Below are positions 7,783 to 17,203 of a stretch of DNA of 64,000 nt, piece after piece. Origin of the DNA: Cognatishimia maritima (GTDB lineage: Bacteria > Pseudomonadota > Alphaproteobacteria > Rhodobacterales > Rhodobacteraceae). Numbering within the stretch: the stretch's first letter is position 1; every line of letters starts with the position of its first letter. The position numbers and the translations under genes are program-made. The notes under the pieces were generated by a model. The model did not search any database. It was not told the origin of the DNA and saw only the letters and a list, made by a program, of their open reading frames with translations. The stretch covers positions 62,001-126,000 of the forward strand of contig NZ_FQWM01000001.1 of the NCBI RefSeq assembly GCF_900129685.1, given 5' to 3'.

Positions 7783-8964
7783 CTACGAACGTATGTCGTA
7801 AGCGCGTTCGCCGTGCACAGCGAGGTCCAGACCGTTGGTTTCTGTTTCCTCATCCACGCGCAACGGGGTGACAAGTTTCACCACATAAATCAGCACCAAA
7901 GTTACAACCACGGTGAAGACACCCACAATAACAAGCGATCCAAGCTGTGCAGCCCATGCGCCGGCACCAAAGACAGCAATCATAATTGTGCCGAAGATAC
8001 CGCCGACGCCGTGCACCGCGAACACATCCAGGGTGTCGTCGATTTTCAGCCCGTTGCGGATCAGGTTCACGGCCTCTTGGCACAGGATACCGGCGATGGC
8101 CCCGATGATCAGCGCTTCAACCGGGCCGACAAAACCTGAGGCCGGGGTGATGGACGCGAGGCCGGCGATGGTGCCGGTGACCATGCCCACCAAGGACGCT
8201 TTGCCGTATTTGATCTTTTCCCAAATGGCCCATGTCAATGAGGCCGTTGCAGCAGAGATATGGGTCACGGTCAAAGCCATCGCCGCGCCGCCGTCTGCCG
8301 CCAGCTGAGAGCCGCCATTAAAGCCGAACCAGCCAACCCACAGCATCGCGGCACCAATCATCACCATCCATGGCGCGTGCGGCGGCGTGGTTTTGTTTTT
8401 GCGCGGGCCAAGCACGACAGCAATCAGCAACGCCGCAATCCCTGCGGTTTCGTGCACGACGATGCCGCCAGCGAAATCTCTGACGCCGGTGTCACCGAAG
8501 ATGCCACCGTCAGCCAGCATGCCGCCGCCCCAGACCCAATGCACAACTGGCGCGTAGCACAGCAGCATCCAAAGGCCTGAGAAGAGCAGGACAAAGCCAA
8601 AGCCGATGCGTTCCACATAGGCACCCACGATCAGCGCCGGGGTGATGATGGCAAAGGTCATTTGGAAGGCAAAGAACAGAACTTCGGGCAGGGTGCCTGA
8701 CAGGCTGTCAACGGTGACGCCCGACAGGAACATCTTGTCCAGACCGCCCCAGAACCCGCTTTCCCCGCCGCCAAAGGCGATGGAATAGCCAAATATGAAC
8801 CAAAGCACGCTCATCAGGCAGGCAATGGCGTAGCAGTGCATAAAGACGCTCAGTACATTGCGCGCGCGCACAAGGCCGCCGTAGAAAAGCGCGAGCCCCG
8901 GTAGGGTCATAAACAGCACAAGCGCTGTTGCGACGATTATCCAAGCGGTATCCGCTCCGTTCAT
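7783..8964 (-). CDS. amtB: ammonium transporter Amt
   Basis: A 393-residue inner-membrane ammonium channel with about 11 helices. The twin pore histidines are His171 (FAGGIVVHETAG) and His318 (FAVHGVGGIFGT). Other signatures are LPGLALFYGGLVR near the N-terminus and the C-terminal tail GLDLAVHGERAYDI, which contacts GlnK in homologues. There is no cleaved signal peptide, and no glnK gene is adjacent, which is unusual since the two are commonly paired. The 156 bases upstream show no convincing -24/-12 sigma-54 promoter. The gene stands alone on the minus strand. Confidence 0.96.
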   Translation of the reverse strand: MNGADTAWIIVATALVLFMTLPGLALFYGGLVRARNVLSVFMHCYAIACLMSVLWFIFGYSIAFGGGESGFWGGLDKMFLSGVTVDSLSGTLPEVLFFAFQMTFAIITPALIVGAYVERIGFGFVLLFSGLWMLLCYAPVVHWVWGGGMLADGGIFGDTGVRDFAGGIVVHETAGIAALLIAVVLGPRKNKTTPPHAPWMVMIGAAMLWVGWFGFNGGSQLAADGGAAMALTVTHISAATASLTWAIWEKIKYGKASLVGMVTGTIAGLASITPASGFVGPVEALIIGAIAGILCQEAVNLIRNGLKIDDTLDVFAVHGVGGIFGTIMIAVFGAGAWAAQLGSLVIVGVFTVVVTLVLIYVVKLVTPLRVDEETETNGLDLAVHGERAYDIRS

Positions 8965-9120
8965 TGTCCCATCCTTTCCAAATATTTTGGTTGGAAGGGG
9001 TGAACCCTATGCGGACTGCAAAACAAAGCGGCATTGCCGCGAATGAGCGCCTAAAGATTGCGCAAGTTTGTTAATGATTAAAAAATAGGCGTATGCTGGT
9101 GGTGTTTGATTATTTTTATA

Positions 9121-9594
9121 TCACTTTGTCGAAAGCGCCTGATGCAGAAGCGATAAAGCATGATCGCGCGCCGATTCTCGCACCATTTTGCGGCCCAAAG
9201 CGCCGAATTCGACGGTTTCGGTGTGTGTATCTGTTCCAAAAGTGATGCCAAAACAGACGCGGCCTTCGGGCTTATGCTCTGATCCCCCGGGGCCAGCAAT
9301 CCCCGTGATCGAAACCGCAAGCTGCGCTTTGCTGTTAGCGCGGGCGCCTTCTGCCATCTCTTTGGCCACTTGTTCCGACACGGCACCATGCGCGGCCAAA
9401 GTGGCGGACGATACTCCAAGCATCTCTTGTTTGGCGTCATTTGTGTAGGTCACAAAGCCGCGATCCATGACGGCGGAGGAGCCAGCGATGTCTGTCAGGG
9501 CCGCGAAGACCATTCCGCCGGTGCAGCTTTCGGCGGTGGCGATCATCACACCTTTTTCTTTGGCGCGGGTCAGGACATCGGCGGCGAGGCTCAC
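9121..9594 (-). CDS. pncC: CinA-family nicotinamide-nucleotide amidohydrolase PncC
   Basis: A 157-residue cytoplasmic enzyme expected to deamidate nicotinamide mononucleotide to nicotinate mononucleotide for NAD recycling. It contains only the C-terminal CinA domain. The motif TAESCTGG lies at 20-27 and TGIAGPGG near 95. It is last in a minus-strand operon ispDF-pgpA-pncC, and its start overlaps the pgpA stop by 4 bases (ATGA), implying translational coupling. I see no clear terminator after it. Confidence 0.93.
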   Translation of the reverse strand: MSLAADVLTRAKEKGVMIATAESCTGGMVFAALTDIAGSSAVMDRGFVTYTNDAKQEMLGVSSATLAAHGAVSEQVAKEMAEGARANSKAQLAVSITGIAGPGGSEHKPEGRVCFGITFGTDTHTETVEFGALGRKMVRESARDHALSLLHQALSTK

Positions 9595-10079
9595 AGGATC
9601 ACCAGATGAAAAAGCGCGGCGAGGGCTGCAGTCGCCATCGCGGCATAAATCCCAGCGATGATATCATCCAGCATCACACCCAAAGCGTCTCCGCGCCGGT
9701 CGGCCCAGCCGATGAGGTTCGGTTTGGTGATGTCAAACAGCCGAAACAGCAGGAAACCCGCGATCCAGCCAGGATAAAGCGCCAGCGGGTCAGCGCCCAT
9801 GCGCCATGCGCCATAACTTGTGACAAGTAGGGCAATCCATTGGCCCGCAACTTCATCAATCACAACCTCACTTGGATCGTGATTTTCGCTGCCAGCAGTG
9901 TAATTGGCCGTGGCCCACCAGCCGACCGGAAAAACAAGGAGCGTGGCAAGCGCGAGGAGGGGGAAGCCACCTGCGTAGTGAAGTGCCAGTGCAAGAAGCA
10001 CAGCGACCGCTGACCCCCAAGTGCCGGGCGCAGGGCGCAAAAAGCCGACGCCGCCGACCGTCGCAATCAGGCGGCTCAT
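9591..10079 (-). CDS. pgpA: phosphatidylglycerophosphatase A
   Basis: A 162-residue inner-membrane enzyme that dephosphorylates phosphatidylglycerophosphate to phosphatidylglycerol. PgpA landmarks are [12 protein letters not shown] near the N-terminus, [14 protein letters not shown] with acidic metal ligands, [16 protein letters not shown] and a terminal [17 protein letters not shown]. About four membrane segments are visible. It overlaps ispDF upstream and pncC downstream by 4 bases each, so all three products should be made at linked levels. Confidence 0.95.
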   Translation of the reverse strand: MSRLIATVGGVGFLRPAPGTWGSAVAVLLALALHYAGGFPLLALATLLVFPVGWWATANYTAGSENHDPSEVVIDEVAGQWIALLVTSYGAWRMGADPLALYPGWIAGFLLFRLFDITKPNLIGWADRRGDALGVMLDDIIAGIYAAMATAALAALFHLVIL

Positions 10080-11209
10080 GCGGACACCAGCGTGGCTGTT
10101 GCAATTGCGGCGATGCCTTCTTCGCGTCCGGTAAAGCCAAGTCGTTCAGAGGTTGTTGCCTTAATCGAAATCCGGTCAACAGACAGCCCCATGATCTCTG
10201 CCATACGGGCGCGCATAGCATCTGCATGCGGGCCGATCTTGGGTCGTTCGCAAATCAGCGTGCAATCAATGTTTGAGAACGAGAACCCTTTTTGCCCTGC
10301 CAAATCAACAGCATGCTTTAGGAATATCGCGCTGTCGACATCTTTCCACTCCATCTCACTGGGCGGGAAATGGCGACCTATGTCGCCTTCGGCCAAAGCG
10401 CCGTAGATGGCATCGGTTACCGCATGCATCCCAACATCCGCATCGGAATGACCTTTCAGCGCTTTGCTGTGTGGGATTTTGACGCCACAGAGGATGACAT
10501 GGTCGCCCTCTTCAAAAGCATGTACGTCGTACCCATTGCCCAACCGAATATCCATGTGACCTCTTAGTATGTGCTCCGCCCGCGCGAAGTCTTCGGCGGT
10601 GGTGATTTTCAAATTTTCTTCGGCGCCGGGGGTGATTGTGACCTCAAGGCCCGCGGCGCGGGCAACTTCGACATCATCCGCTGCCGTGCTTTTGTGGGCG
10701 CGATGGGCGCTTAGGATAGCGTCAAAATGAAACCCTTGCGGGGTTTGCGCGCGATAGAGCCCGTCGCGGGCTTGCGTGCCTTTGACTTGGCCGTTCTCTC
10801 CACGCCAAAGCGCATCGGTGACCGGGAGCGCAGGGGCCGCGCCCAGCGCATGATCCAACGCATCAACCACGTCTTGGATGCACTGGGCGGGCACGGTCGC
10901 GCGGGCGACATCGTGGATCAGCACTTTGCCAAAACCGCGCCCTTCCAGCGCCAGCAAGCCGTTTTTCACGGACTGATCTCGGGTCTCGCCGCCAAAAACG
11001 GTTTCAATATCAAGCGATTGGAAATGCGGCGCATCGTCGGGGTTTACGACCAATAGGATGTGATCAATGGCGGGGTGCGATGCAAATCGTGCAATCGTCC
11101 AATCCGCCACGCGCTTTCCGGCCAAAATCCGCCATTGTTTTGGAAGCCCTGCACCCGCGCGGGTGCCGCGCCCGGCTGCGACGATCAAAACCGCTGTTTT
11201 TTGAGACAT
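10076..11209 (-). CDS. ispDF: bifunctional IspD/IspF of the MEP isoprenoid pathway
   Basis: A fused enzyme of about 377 residues. Residues 1-220 are IspD (4-diphosphocytidyl-2-C-methylerythritol synthase: [16 protein letters not shown], and HDVARATVP). Residues from about 220 are IspF (2-C-methylerythritol 2,4-cyclodiphosphate synthase: [11 protein letters not shown] with the Asp and His metal ligands, [16 protein letters not shown], and the C-terminal [17 protein letters not shown]). The fusion is common in alphaproteobacteria. The ATG at 11209 or one at 11218 (adding MYG) could be used; neither has a good ribosome site. It is first in an operon with pgpA and pncC and divergent from nifR3. 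Confidence 0.96.
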   Translation of the reverse strand: MSQKTAVLIVAAGRGTRAGAGLPKQWRILAGKRVADWTIARFASHPAIDHILLVVNPDDAPHFQSLDIETVFGGETRDQSVKNGLLALEGRGFGKVLIHDVARATVPAQCIQDVVDALDHALGAAPALPVTDALWRGENGQVKGTQARDGLYRAQTPQGFHFDAILSAHRAHKSTAADDVEVARAAGLEVTITPGAEENLKITTAEDFARAEHILRGHMDIRLGNGYDVHAFEEGDHVILCGVKIPHSKALKGHSDADVGMHAVTDAIYGALAEGDIGRHFPPSEMEWKDVDSAIFLKHAVDLAGQKGFSFSNIDCTLICERPKIGPHADAMRARMAEIMGLSVDRISIKATTSERLGFTGREEGIAAIATATLVSA

Positions 11210-11322
11210 TCCATACATGTACGCTGTCTAAGTCTTGCCGCCCAAAGACGCAATCTCCCCCTTTTGATTGCCTATTTATTGAGCATCTGCATATTTCTGA
11301 AACAAAAAACGCGCCAGATTCG

Positions 11323-11351
11323 TTGAGAGAGTCCCGAATCCCCCGTAATTT
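11323..11351 (+). promoter_or_regulatory. predicted sigma-70-type promoter of the nifR3-ntrBC operon
   Basis: TTGAGA (11323-11328) and TAATTT (11346-11351) are separated by 17 bases and lie 27 bases before the nifR3 TTG start. This fits the housekeeping promoter pattern. Confidence 0.45.
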
Positions 11352-11377
11352 AGGCGCAATAGACAAGGATTAGACGT

Positions 11378-12397
11378 TTGAGCATTCGCCTCGGAAACTT
11401 GACCCTGGACCCGCCGGTGTTTTTGGCACCGCTTGCGGGGATAACGGACCTGCCGTTTCGCGAACTTGTCGCGCGATTCGGCGCGGGTCTGGTTGTGTCA
11501 GAGATGATTGCCTCGCAGGATTTGCTGAACGCAAAGCCGGGTGTTCGAGAGAAGGCCGAGCTTGGGTTTGGAATAGAAGGCACCGCGGTTCAAATTGCCG
11601 GTTGCGAGGCCCATTGGATGGCCGAGGCCGCGCGCTTTGCGGAGGCCAGCGGCGCGAAAATAATCGACATCAACATGGGGTGCCCCGCGAAGAAGGTCAC
11701 CAGTTCCAGCGGGGCCGGTGCCTCTGGGTCGGCTTTGCTGCGCGATTTGGATCATGCGCTGAGCTTGATTGAGGCGGTGGTTGGCGCTGTCGATGTCCCG
11801 GTCACCTTGAAAACGCGGCTTGGCTGGGATGATGCCTTGCTGAATGCACCGGAATTGGCCGTGCGGGCAGAAGCAGCGGGCATCCAAATGATCACGATCC
11901 ATGGGCGGACACGGTGCCAGTTTTACAAAGGTGCTGCCGATTGGCGTGCCATTCGTCGCGTCAAAGATTCTGTACGTATCCCGGTCATCGCCAACGGTGA
12001 CATTGTCGATACGTGCACCGCGCGGACCGCTCTAGAGCAGTCCGGCGCGGACGGAGTGATGCTTGGCCGTGGTGTTCAGGGGCGTCCTTGGATGCCCGCC
12101 TTGGTTGCTTCGGACCTATTTGGCTCGAAAGCGCCAAATATCCCCCAGGATGATGACTTTATCGCCATGGTTTCATATCATTACGAGGCAATCCTAAAGT
12201 TCTACGGCAATGACCTAGGAGTACGGGTCGCCCGCAAACACCTTGGCTGGTATATGGATCACCTAGGAACAGAGAAAACCATTAGAAATCAAATACTCAC
12301 CTGCAAGACTTCAGAGGAAACATTCGCACTTTTGCCGGACATGCTGTGTCAGGCACATGACGGCGTCAAAGCCATTGACGGAAGGGCGGCCGCATGA
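11378..12397 (+). CDS. dusB: tRNA-dihydrouridine synthase (NifR3/DusB)
   Basis: A 339-residue flavoprotein that reduces uridine to dihydrouridine in tRNA. Landmarks are PPVFLAPLAGITDLPFR, INMGCPAKKV with the catalytic cysteine, TIHGRTRCQFYKG, and VIANGDI with the FMN-phosphate site GVMLGRGVQGRPW. The start is TTG with AAGGA upstream. It is the first gene of the ntr block, as in Rhodobacter capsulatus, where it was named nifR3. Its stop overlaps the ntrB ATG by 4 bases. Any nitrogen role is by context only. Confidence 0.95.
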   Translation: MSIRLGNLTLDPPVFLAPLAGITDLPFRELVARFGAGLVVSEMIASQDLLNAKPGVREKAELGFGIEGTAVQIAGCEAHWMAEAARFAEASGAKIIDINMGCPAKKVTSSSGAGASGSALLRDLDHALSLIEAVVGAVDVPVTLKTRLGWDDALLNAPELAVRAEAAGIQMITIHGRTRCQFYKGAADWRAIRRVKDSVRIPVIANGDIVDTCTARTALEQSGADGVMLGRGVQGRPWMPALVASDLFGSKAPNIPQDDDFIAMVSYHYEAILKFYGNDLGVRVARKHLGWYMDHLGTEKTIRNQILTCKTSEETFALLPDMLCQAHDGVKAIDGRAAA

Positions 12398-13473
12398 TCG
12401 AAAACGCTGCGCTATGGTCCTCGCTTCCGGTGCCTGCGATCCAAGTCGATGCAAATGATGCTATCGTCGACATCAATGGTGTTGCAGAAGTCTTTCTGAA
12501 TGCGTCTGCAAAATCTTTACGCGGCGTGCCGGTCTGGGACAAGATCGCTGTGGATGCGCCTTTGGAAGAGGCGTTTGATCGCGCCCGGCGCACGGGTACG
12601 CCGTTGTTTGTGAATGACGTCGATGTTGGCACGGGCAATGCGCCGCCGATGCAATGTAACGTTCAGATCGCCGAAATTGTGGACAGCGAAGGCGAGATGA
12701 TCATCCTGATCTCTCCGCGTGAATTGGCCAGCCGGGTCAGCAATTCAGTCACTGTCAAAAGCGCTGCAAAGTCTGCCATCGGTATGGCCGAAATGCTTGC
12801 GCATGAAATCAAAAACCCATTGGCCGGTATCACTGGCGCAGCGCAGCTTTTGTCGATGAATCTTCCTACTGAAGAGCTGGAATTGACCGATCTGATCGTC
12901 GAAGAAAGCCGCCGGATCGTTAAATTGCTGGAACAGGTCGAGCAATTTGGCAACCTGCAACCGCCCGCGAAACAGGCAGTAAATATTCACGACATTCTGG
13001 ATCGCGCGCGTCGGTCCGCTCTGTTGGGTTTTGGCGCGCATATGGAGATCATTGAAAACTATGATCCGTCGCTGCCCTATGCCTGTGGCGACAGCGACCA
13101 ATTGCTGCAAGTTATTCTGAACCTTCTGAAAAACGCGTCCGAAGCCGCTGGAAAAACCGGCACCATACGCATCCGCAGCTATTTTGAACACAGCTTCAAA
13201 CTGCGCCGCAGCGATGGCACTGGCCATTCGCTTCCGCTGCAGATCGAGATCACCGACGACGGGCCGGGCCTGCCGCAGGACATCAAGGGCGACATCTTTG
13301 ACCCCTTTGTATCCGGTAAGGAAAATGGCACCGGCCTTGGCTTGGCGCTGGTCAGCAAGATTATCTCGGACCACGGCGGCTGGATTTCAGTCGATTCCGT
13401 GCCCGGCCGCACCGTATTTCGTATTTCATTACCAAGGGCCCCCAAGGACCTACTTCCCCCAGAGGAGACATAA
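12394..13473 (+). CDS. ntrB: nitrogen regulation sensor kinase NtrB
   Basis: A 359-residue cytoplasmic histidine kinase with no membrane segment. An N-terminal PAS domain covers about residues 8-110. The phosphoacceptor is His137 (LAHEIKNPLAGITGA). The ATPase domain shows QVILNLLKNASEAAG (N box), DDGPGLP and GTGLGLALVSKI. Known NtrB proteins phosphorylate or dephosphorylate NtrC according to the PII protein. It overlaps nifR3 by 4 bases and ends 3 bases before ntrC. Confidence 0.95.
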   Translation: MIENAALWSSLPVPAIQVDANDAIVDINGVAEVFLNASAKSLRGVPVWDKIAVDAPLEEAFDRARRTGTPLFVNDVDVGTGNAPPMQCNVQIAEIVDSEGEMIILISPRELASRVSNSVTVKSAAKSAIGMAEMLAHEIKNPLAGITGAAQLLSMNLPTEELELTDLIVEESRRIVKLLEQVEQFGNLQPPAKQAVNIHDILDRARRSALLGFGAHMEIIENYDPSLPYACGDSDQLLQVILNLLKNASEAAGKTGTIRIRSYFEHSFKLRRSDGTGHSLPLQIEITDDGPGLPQDIKGDIFDPFVSGKENGTGLGLALVSKIISDHGGWISVDSVPGRTVFRISLPRAPKDLLPPEET

Positions 13474-13476
13474 GTC

Positions 13477-14841
13477 ATGGACGGTACAGTTCTCGTCGCT
13501 GATGACGATCGCACCATTCGCACCGTACTCACGCAGGCGTTGACGCGGGCAGGGTGCAAAGTGCATGCGACCAGTTCGCTGACAACGCTGATGCGATGGG
13601 TTGGCGAGGGCAAAGGGGATGTGGTGATCACCGACGTCGCGATGCCGGATGGCAACGGACTGGAAATGTTGCCTAAAATTTCCAAAGACCGCCCCGGGCT
13701 GCCGGTGATTGTCATTTCGGCGCAGAATACAATTATGACGGCCATTCAGGCGGCAGAGGCGGATGCCTATGATTATCTGCCGAAACCCTTTGATTTACCC
13801 GACTTGATGAAGCGTACCGGTAAGGCGTTAAGCCAAAAGCGGACGTTGTCACCACAGTCGTCAACGGAAAAAGAGCGCCCGGATGAGCTGCCTTTGGTGG
13901 GACGCACACCGGTAATGCAGCAGCTTTATCGCGTGGTCGCGCGGGTGATGAACACCGATCTGCCGGTTTTGATTTCAGGAGAGTCCGGCACGGGTAAGTC
14001 GCTCATCGCGAAGGAAATTCACGATTTCTCTGACCGCCGCAGCTTGCCGTTTGTGACGGTCACGAAGTCAGACATAAGCGATATCGAAGGTCCCGCGCGA
14101 ATATTCGCGCGCGCGAAGGGCGGTACGATCCTCTTTGATGAGGTCAGCGATTTTGACGATGTCGATCAGGCGCGACTGGTGCGGATGATCGACAATCCGG
14201 GCGAACACGGGCCAAGGTTTATGGCGACAAGTCAGCAAGACCTTATGGAACTGGTCGAAAAGGGCAAAGTACGTCAGGACCTGTTCTACCGGCTCAACGG
14301 CGCGGGTCTACATGTGCCGAGCCTCCGCGAGCGGGTTGATGACATTCCGCTGCTGATCGAACACTTTCTGAATCGCACCGAACGCGACGGCGCACCGTTG
14401 CGTTTGTTCTCTGCGGATGCGCGCGAACTTTTCCGTGCTTACAGTTGGCCGGGCAACGTGCGTCAGTTGGAAAACGCGGTGAAGCGGCTGGTTTTGACCG
14501 CGCGGGGCGAGGAAATCACACGATCTGAGGCTGAATCCGTTCTGGGCAGCCAACCTGAGGCGGTGCCGCTCTTGGGCGGTGGCGAAAGTGAAAAGCTCTC
14601 TGGCGCGGTTGAACGCCACCTTCGGCGCTACTTTGATCTGCATGGCAACATCCTGCCTCCGCCCGGCCTTTACGGGCGTATTCTGCGTGAGATCGAACTG
14701 CCGCTGATTGAAATTGCACTGGATGCGACGGGCGGGAATCAGGCGAAATGTGCTGATCTTTTGGGGATCAATCGAAATACTTTGCGCAAGAAGATCACTG
14801 ACCTTGATATTCACGTGACACGTCGTCGTAAGTTGATGTAA
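13477..14841 (+). CDS. ntrC: nitrogen response regulator NtrC lacking the GAFTGA loop
   Basis: A 454-residue regulator. The receiver has phosphoacceptor Asp53 ([11 protein letters not shown]). The AAA+ domain has Walker A GESGTGKS (168-175) and Walker B TILFDEV (217-223). Between them, where sigma-54 activators carry GAFTGA, there is only [19 protein letters not shown], so the loop is absent. C-terminal Fis-type [23 protein letters not shown]. Rhodobacter capsulatus NtrC also lacks this loop and is known to activate the sigma-70 enzyme, so the same is expected here. It follows ntrB by 3 bases. Confidence 0.95.
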   Translation: MDGTVLVADDDRTIRTVLTQALTRAGCKVHATSSLTTLMRWVGEGKGDVVITDVAMPDGNGLEMLPKISKDRPGLPVIVISAQNTIMTAIQAAEADAYDYLPKPFDLPDLMKRTGKALSQKRTLSPQSSTEKERPDELPLVGRTPVMQQLYRVVARVMNTDLPVLISGESGTGKSLIAKEIHDFSDRRSLPFVTVTKSDISDIEGPARIFARAKGGTILFDEVSDFDDVDQARLVRMIDNPGEHGPRFMATSQQDLMELVEKGKVRQDLFYRLNGAGLHVPSLRERVDDIPLLIEHFLNRTERDGAPLRLFSADARELFRAYSWPGNVRQLENAVKRLVLTARGEEITRSEAESVLGSQPEAVPLLGGGESEKLSGAVERHLRRYFDLHGNILPPPGLYGRILREIELPLIEIALDATGGNQAKCADLLGINRNTLRKKITDLDIHVTRRRKLM

Positions 14842-14941
14842 AACTGCCACAGGTCGTGGCGGTTGCGCCGCATATACCTTTGAAACCACACGATCTGGCA
14901 GAGAATCGCCCATCGGGCACTACATCAATTGGGGGCAACGG

Positions 14942-17188
14942 GTGGTCACCCGGGCAAAAACATCACATTGGGTTCGTCTGCAGCGCCTGCGCCGACAGCG
15001 CCGTGCGCAGAATTTCGCCACTTTCGGGCTGGTTGTGCTTGGACCGATTCTGGCGGCGCTGACCTATTATGTGTTTGGTCCGCTGCAGCAGGGCAGTTCG
15101 TCCATTTCGCTGCGCTCCATTCTGCTGGCCGATCTGGTTTACGTTCTTCTGATTGCCGCGCTGGTCTTGCAGCGCGTGGTGCGTGTCATTGCATCGCGTC
15201 GCGCGCAATCGGCCGGGTCGCGGTTGCATCTGCGCCTGACGGGGGCATTTGCGCTGATGGCGCTTGCGCCCGCTGTCACAATGGCGATTTTTGCGGGTCT
15301 CACAATCAATATCGGGCTTGAGGGCTGGTTCTCTGACCGGGTTAGCAAAGTGGTCGGCAGTTCAGTGGCCGCCGCCGAAGCCTATGAAGCCGAGCATGTC
15401 AGCGCGCTGGAAACCGACGCATTGGCGGTCGCGGCCTATATCAATGCGAACCGTTCGACCGGGGGGCGGATATTCCTGACCGGCGACTTCAGAACGCTTC
15501 TCAGCCAAGCCCAGTCGCGCATTCAGCGTGGCCTGCGTGAGGCGTATATCGTGAACGGCTCGGGCGATTTGCTCGCCCGTGGAGATCGGTCCTACCTTTT
15601 TGATTTTGAACAGCCAAGTGCCGAGCAAATTGCCGAAGCGACGGAAAATGGCGTGCTGGTGATCCGTGACTTGGAACAAAGCGAGTTGCGTGCGCTGGTG
15701 CAACTTGACGGCTTTGTGGATCGTTACCTCTATATTAGCCGCTCGGTCGATGCCTCGATCTTTAGCCTGTTGGATGAAACCAAAGAAACCGCGAAACTTT
15801 ATGCTCAGTTGGAAAACGAGCGGGGTGAGGTATTGATCCGCTTTGGCCTGATCTACATGGGATTTGCCGCGATTTTGATCCTTGCGGCAACGTGGCTGGG
15901 TCTTTTGTTTGCCGAACGGTTGTCGCGTCCTGTCGGGCGGTTGACGGATGCCGCGCAGCAGGTTGGCGCCGGGGATCTGGACGTGCAGGTCATCGAAGAA
16001 GACGGTGATGACGAAATCGCCATGCTTGGGCGCTACTTCAACCAGATGACGCGCCAGCTAAAAGGCCAACGGCAAGCGCTGCTGGAAAACACCGATCAAA
16101 TCGAACGCCGCCGCCGCTTGTTTGATTCTGTTCTTGGGTCGGTCACGTCCGGCGTGATTGGCTTGGACCCTCTGGGGCGGATCACCTTCCTTAATCGCTC
16201 GGCGGAACATGTGCTTGAATCAGATCAGCACGACGCTTTGGTGCCGCTGGCTGTGGCGATTCCTGAGTTCACCGCTATTTTTGAAGATCTGCGCCAGTCG
16301 GGTGCTGAAGTCGCGCAGGAGGAAATCAAAGTGCTGCGCGACGGTCAGTTGGAAAGCTTACTGGTGCGCATATCGCCACGGCGCAGTGAGGCAGGAGCTT
16401 TGGAAGGTTACGTGGTTGCCTTTGACGAGGTGACTGACCTGGTGACGGCGCAACGTATGGCGGCTTGGGGTGATGTCGCCCGCAGGATCGCACATGAAAT
16501 CAAGAATCCGCTGACGCCGATTCAACTGTCTGCGGAACGGATCAAACGCAAGTTTGCGCCACGTGTCGGGGATGACTCTGACAAACTGGAACAGATGACC
16601 GATGTGATCGTGCGCCAGACAAATGACCTGCGCCGGATTGTCGATGAGTTCTCAAAATTCGCGCGCATGCCCGAACCAGAGCGGCGTGATGTTGACCTGG
16701 TGCAATTGGTGAAAGACGCGGTTCTTTTGCAGGAGTCTGGCCAGCCAGAAGTGCGGTTTAGAACTGACATTCCGGATCGCGTTGTGCAGGGCTTTGCAGA
16801 TGAAACCATGCTGAGTCAGGCCTTGACAAACCTAATTAAGAACGCAGGGGAAGCCATTGAAAGCCTTGCGCAAAAAGGTGAAGTTGAATCGCTGAAACCT
16901 GAAATTTGGGTGAGCGTAAAAGTCACAGATGGCGACTGCGTGATCTGCGTCGCCGACAATGGCATCGGCCTGCCAGAAGATCGCGCCAAACTGTTTGAGC
17001 CCTATGTCACCACACGTGACAAGGGCACCGGTTTGGGGCTTCCGATTGTGAAAAAGATTATCGAAGAACACGGCGGCACTTTGGCCTTGCTGGATGCACC
17101 TGTGTTCGAAGGAAATGCCCATTTCGGGGCAATGGCGGAAATTACGTTACCAGTAACTGCAGCGGCACAGCCCGCGGGTGAAGCTTAA
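14942..17188 (+). CDS. ntrY: membrane sensor kinase NtrY
   Basis: A 748-residue histidine kinase. Three membrane segments lie in the first 130 residues and a fourth near residue 305, enclosing a periplasmic domain. HAMP (LSRPVGRLTDAAQQVGAGDL) is at about 325-375, a PAS domain at about 390-500, and the phosphoacceptor His near 517 (RRIAHEIKNPLTPIQLSAER). The ATPase domain carries NLIKNAGEAIE and GTGLGLPIVKKI. GTG start with GGGGG upstream. It pairs with NtrX in redox, envelope or nitrogen responses in alphaproteobacteria; the signal sensed here is not evident. It lies 100 bases after ntrC. Confidence 0.95.
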   Translation: MVTRAKTSHWVRLQRLRRQRRAQNFATFGLVVLGPILAALTYYVFGPLQQGSSSISLRSILLADLVYVLLIAALVLQRVVRVIASRRAQSAGSRLHLRLTGAFALMALAPAVTMAIFAGLTINIGLEGWFSDRVSKVVGSSVAAAEAYEAEHVSALETDALAVAAYINANRSTGGRIFLTGDFRTLLSQAQSRIQRGLREAYIVNGSGDLLARGDRSYLFDFEQPSAEQIAEATENGVLVIRDLEQSELRALVQLDGFVDRYLYISRSVDASIFSLLDETKETAKLYAQLENERGEVLIRFGLIYMGFAAILILAATWLGLLFAERLSRPVGRLTDAAQQVGAGDLDVQVIEEDGDDEIAMLGRYFNQMTRQLKGQRQALLENTDQIERRRRLFDSVLGSVTSGVIGLDPLGRITFLNRSAEHVLESDQHDALVPLAVAIPEFTAIFEDLRQSGAEVAQEEIKVLRDGQLESLLVRISPRRSEAGALEGYVVAFDEVTDLVTAQRMAAWGDVARRIAHEIKNPLTPIQLSAERIKRKFAPRVGDDSDKLEQMTDVIVRQTNDLRRIVDEFSKFARMPEPERRDVDLVQLVKDAVLLQESGQPEVRFRTDIPDRVVQGFADETMLSQALTNLIKNAGEAIESLAQKGEVESLKPEIWVSVKVTDGDCVICVADNGIGLPEDRAKLFEPYVTTRDKGTGLGLPIVKKIIEEHGGTLALLDAPVFEGNAHFGAMAEITLPVTAAAQPAGEA

Positions 17189-17203
17189 GGTTTGGGGGAA
17201 GAT

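Noticed and set aside
8965-9120. Sigma-54 promoter upstream of amtB
   Set aside because: The partial GGCAATGCC stretch does not give a GG-N10-GC arrangement with an otherwise acceptable match.
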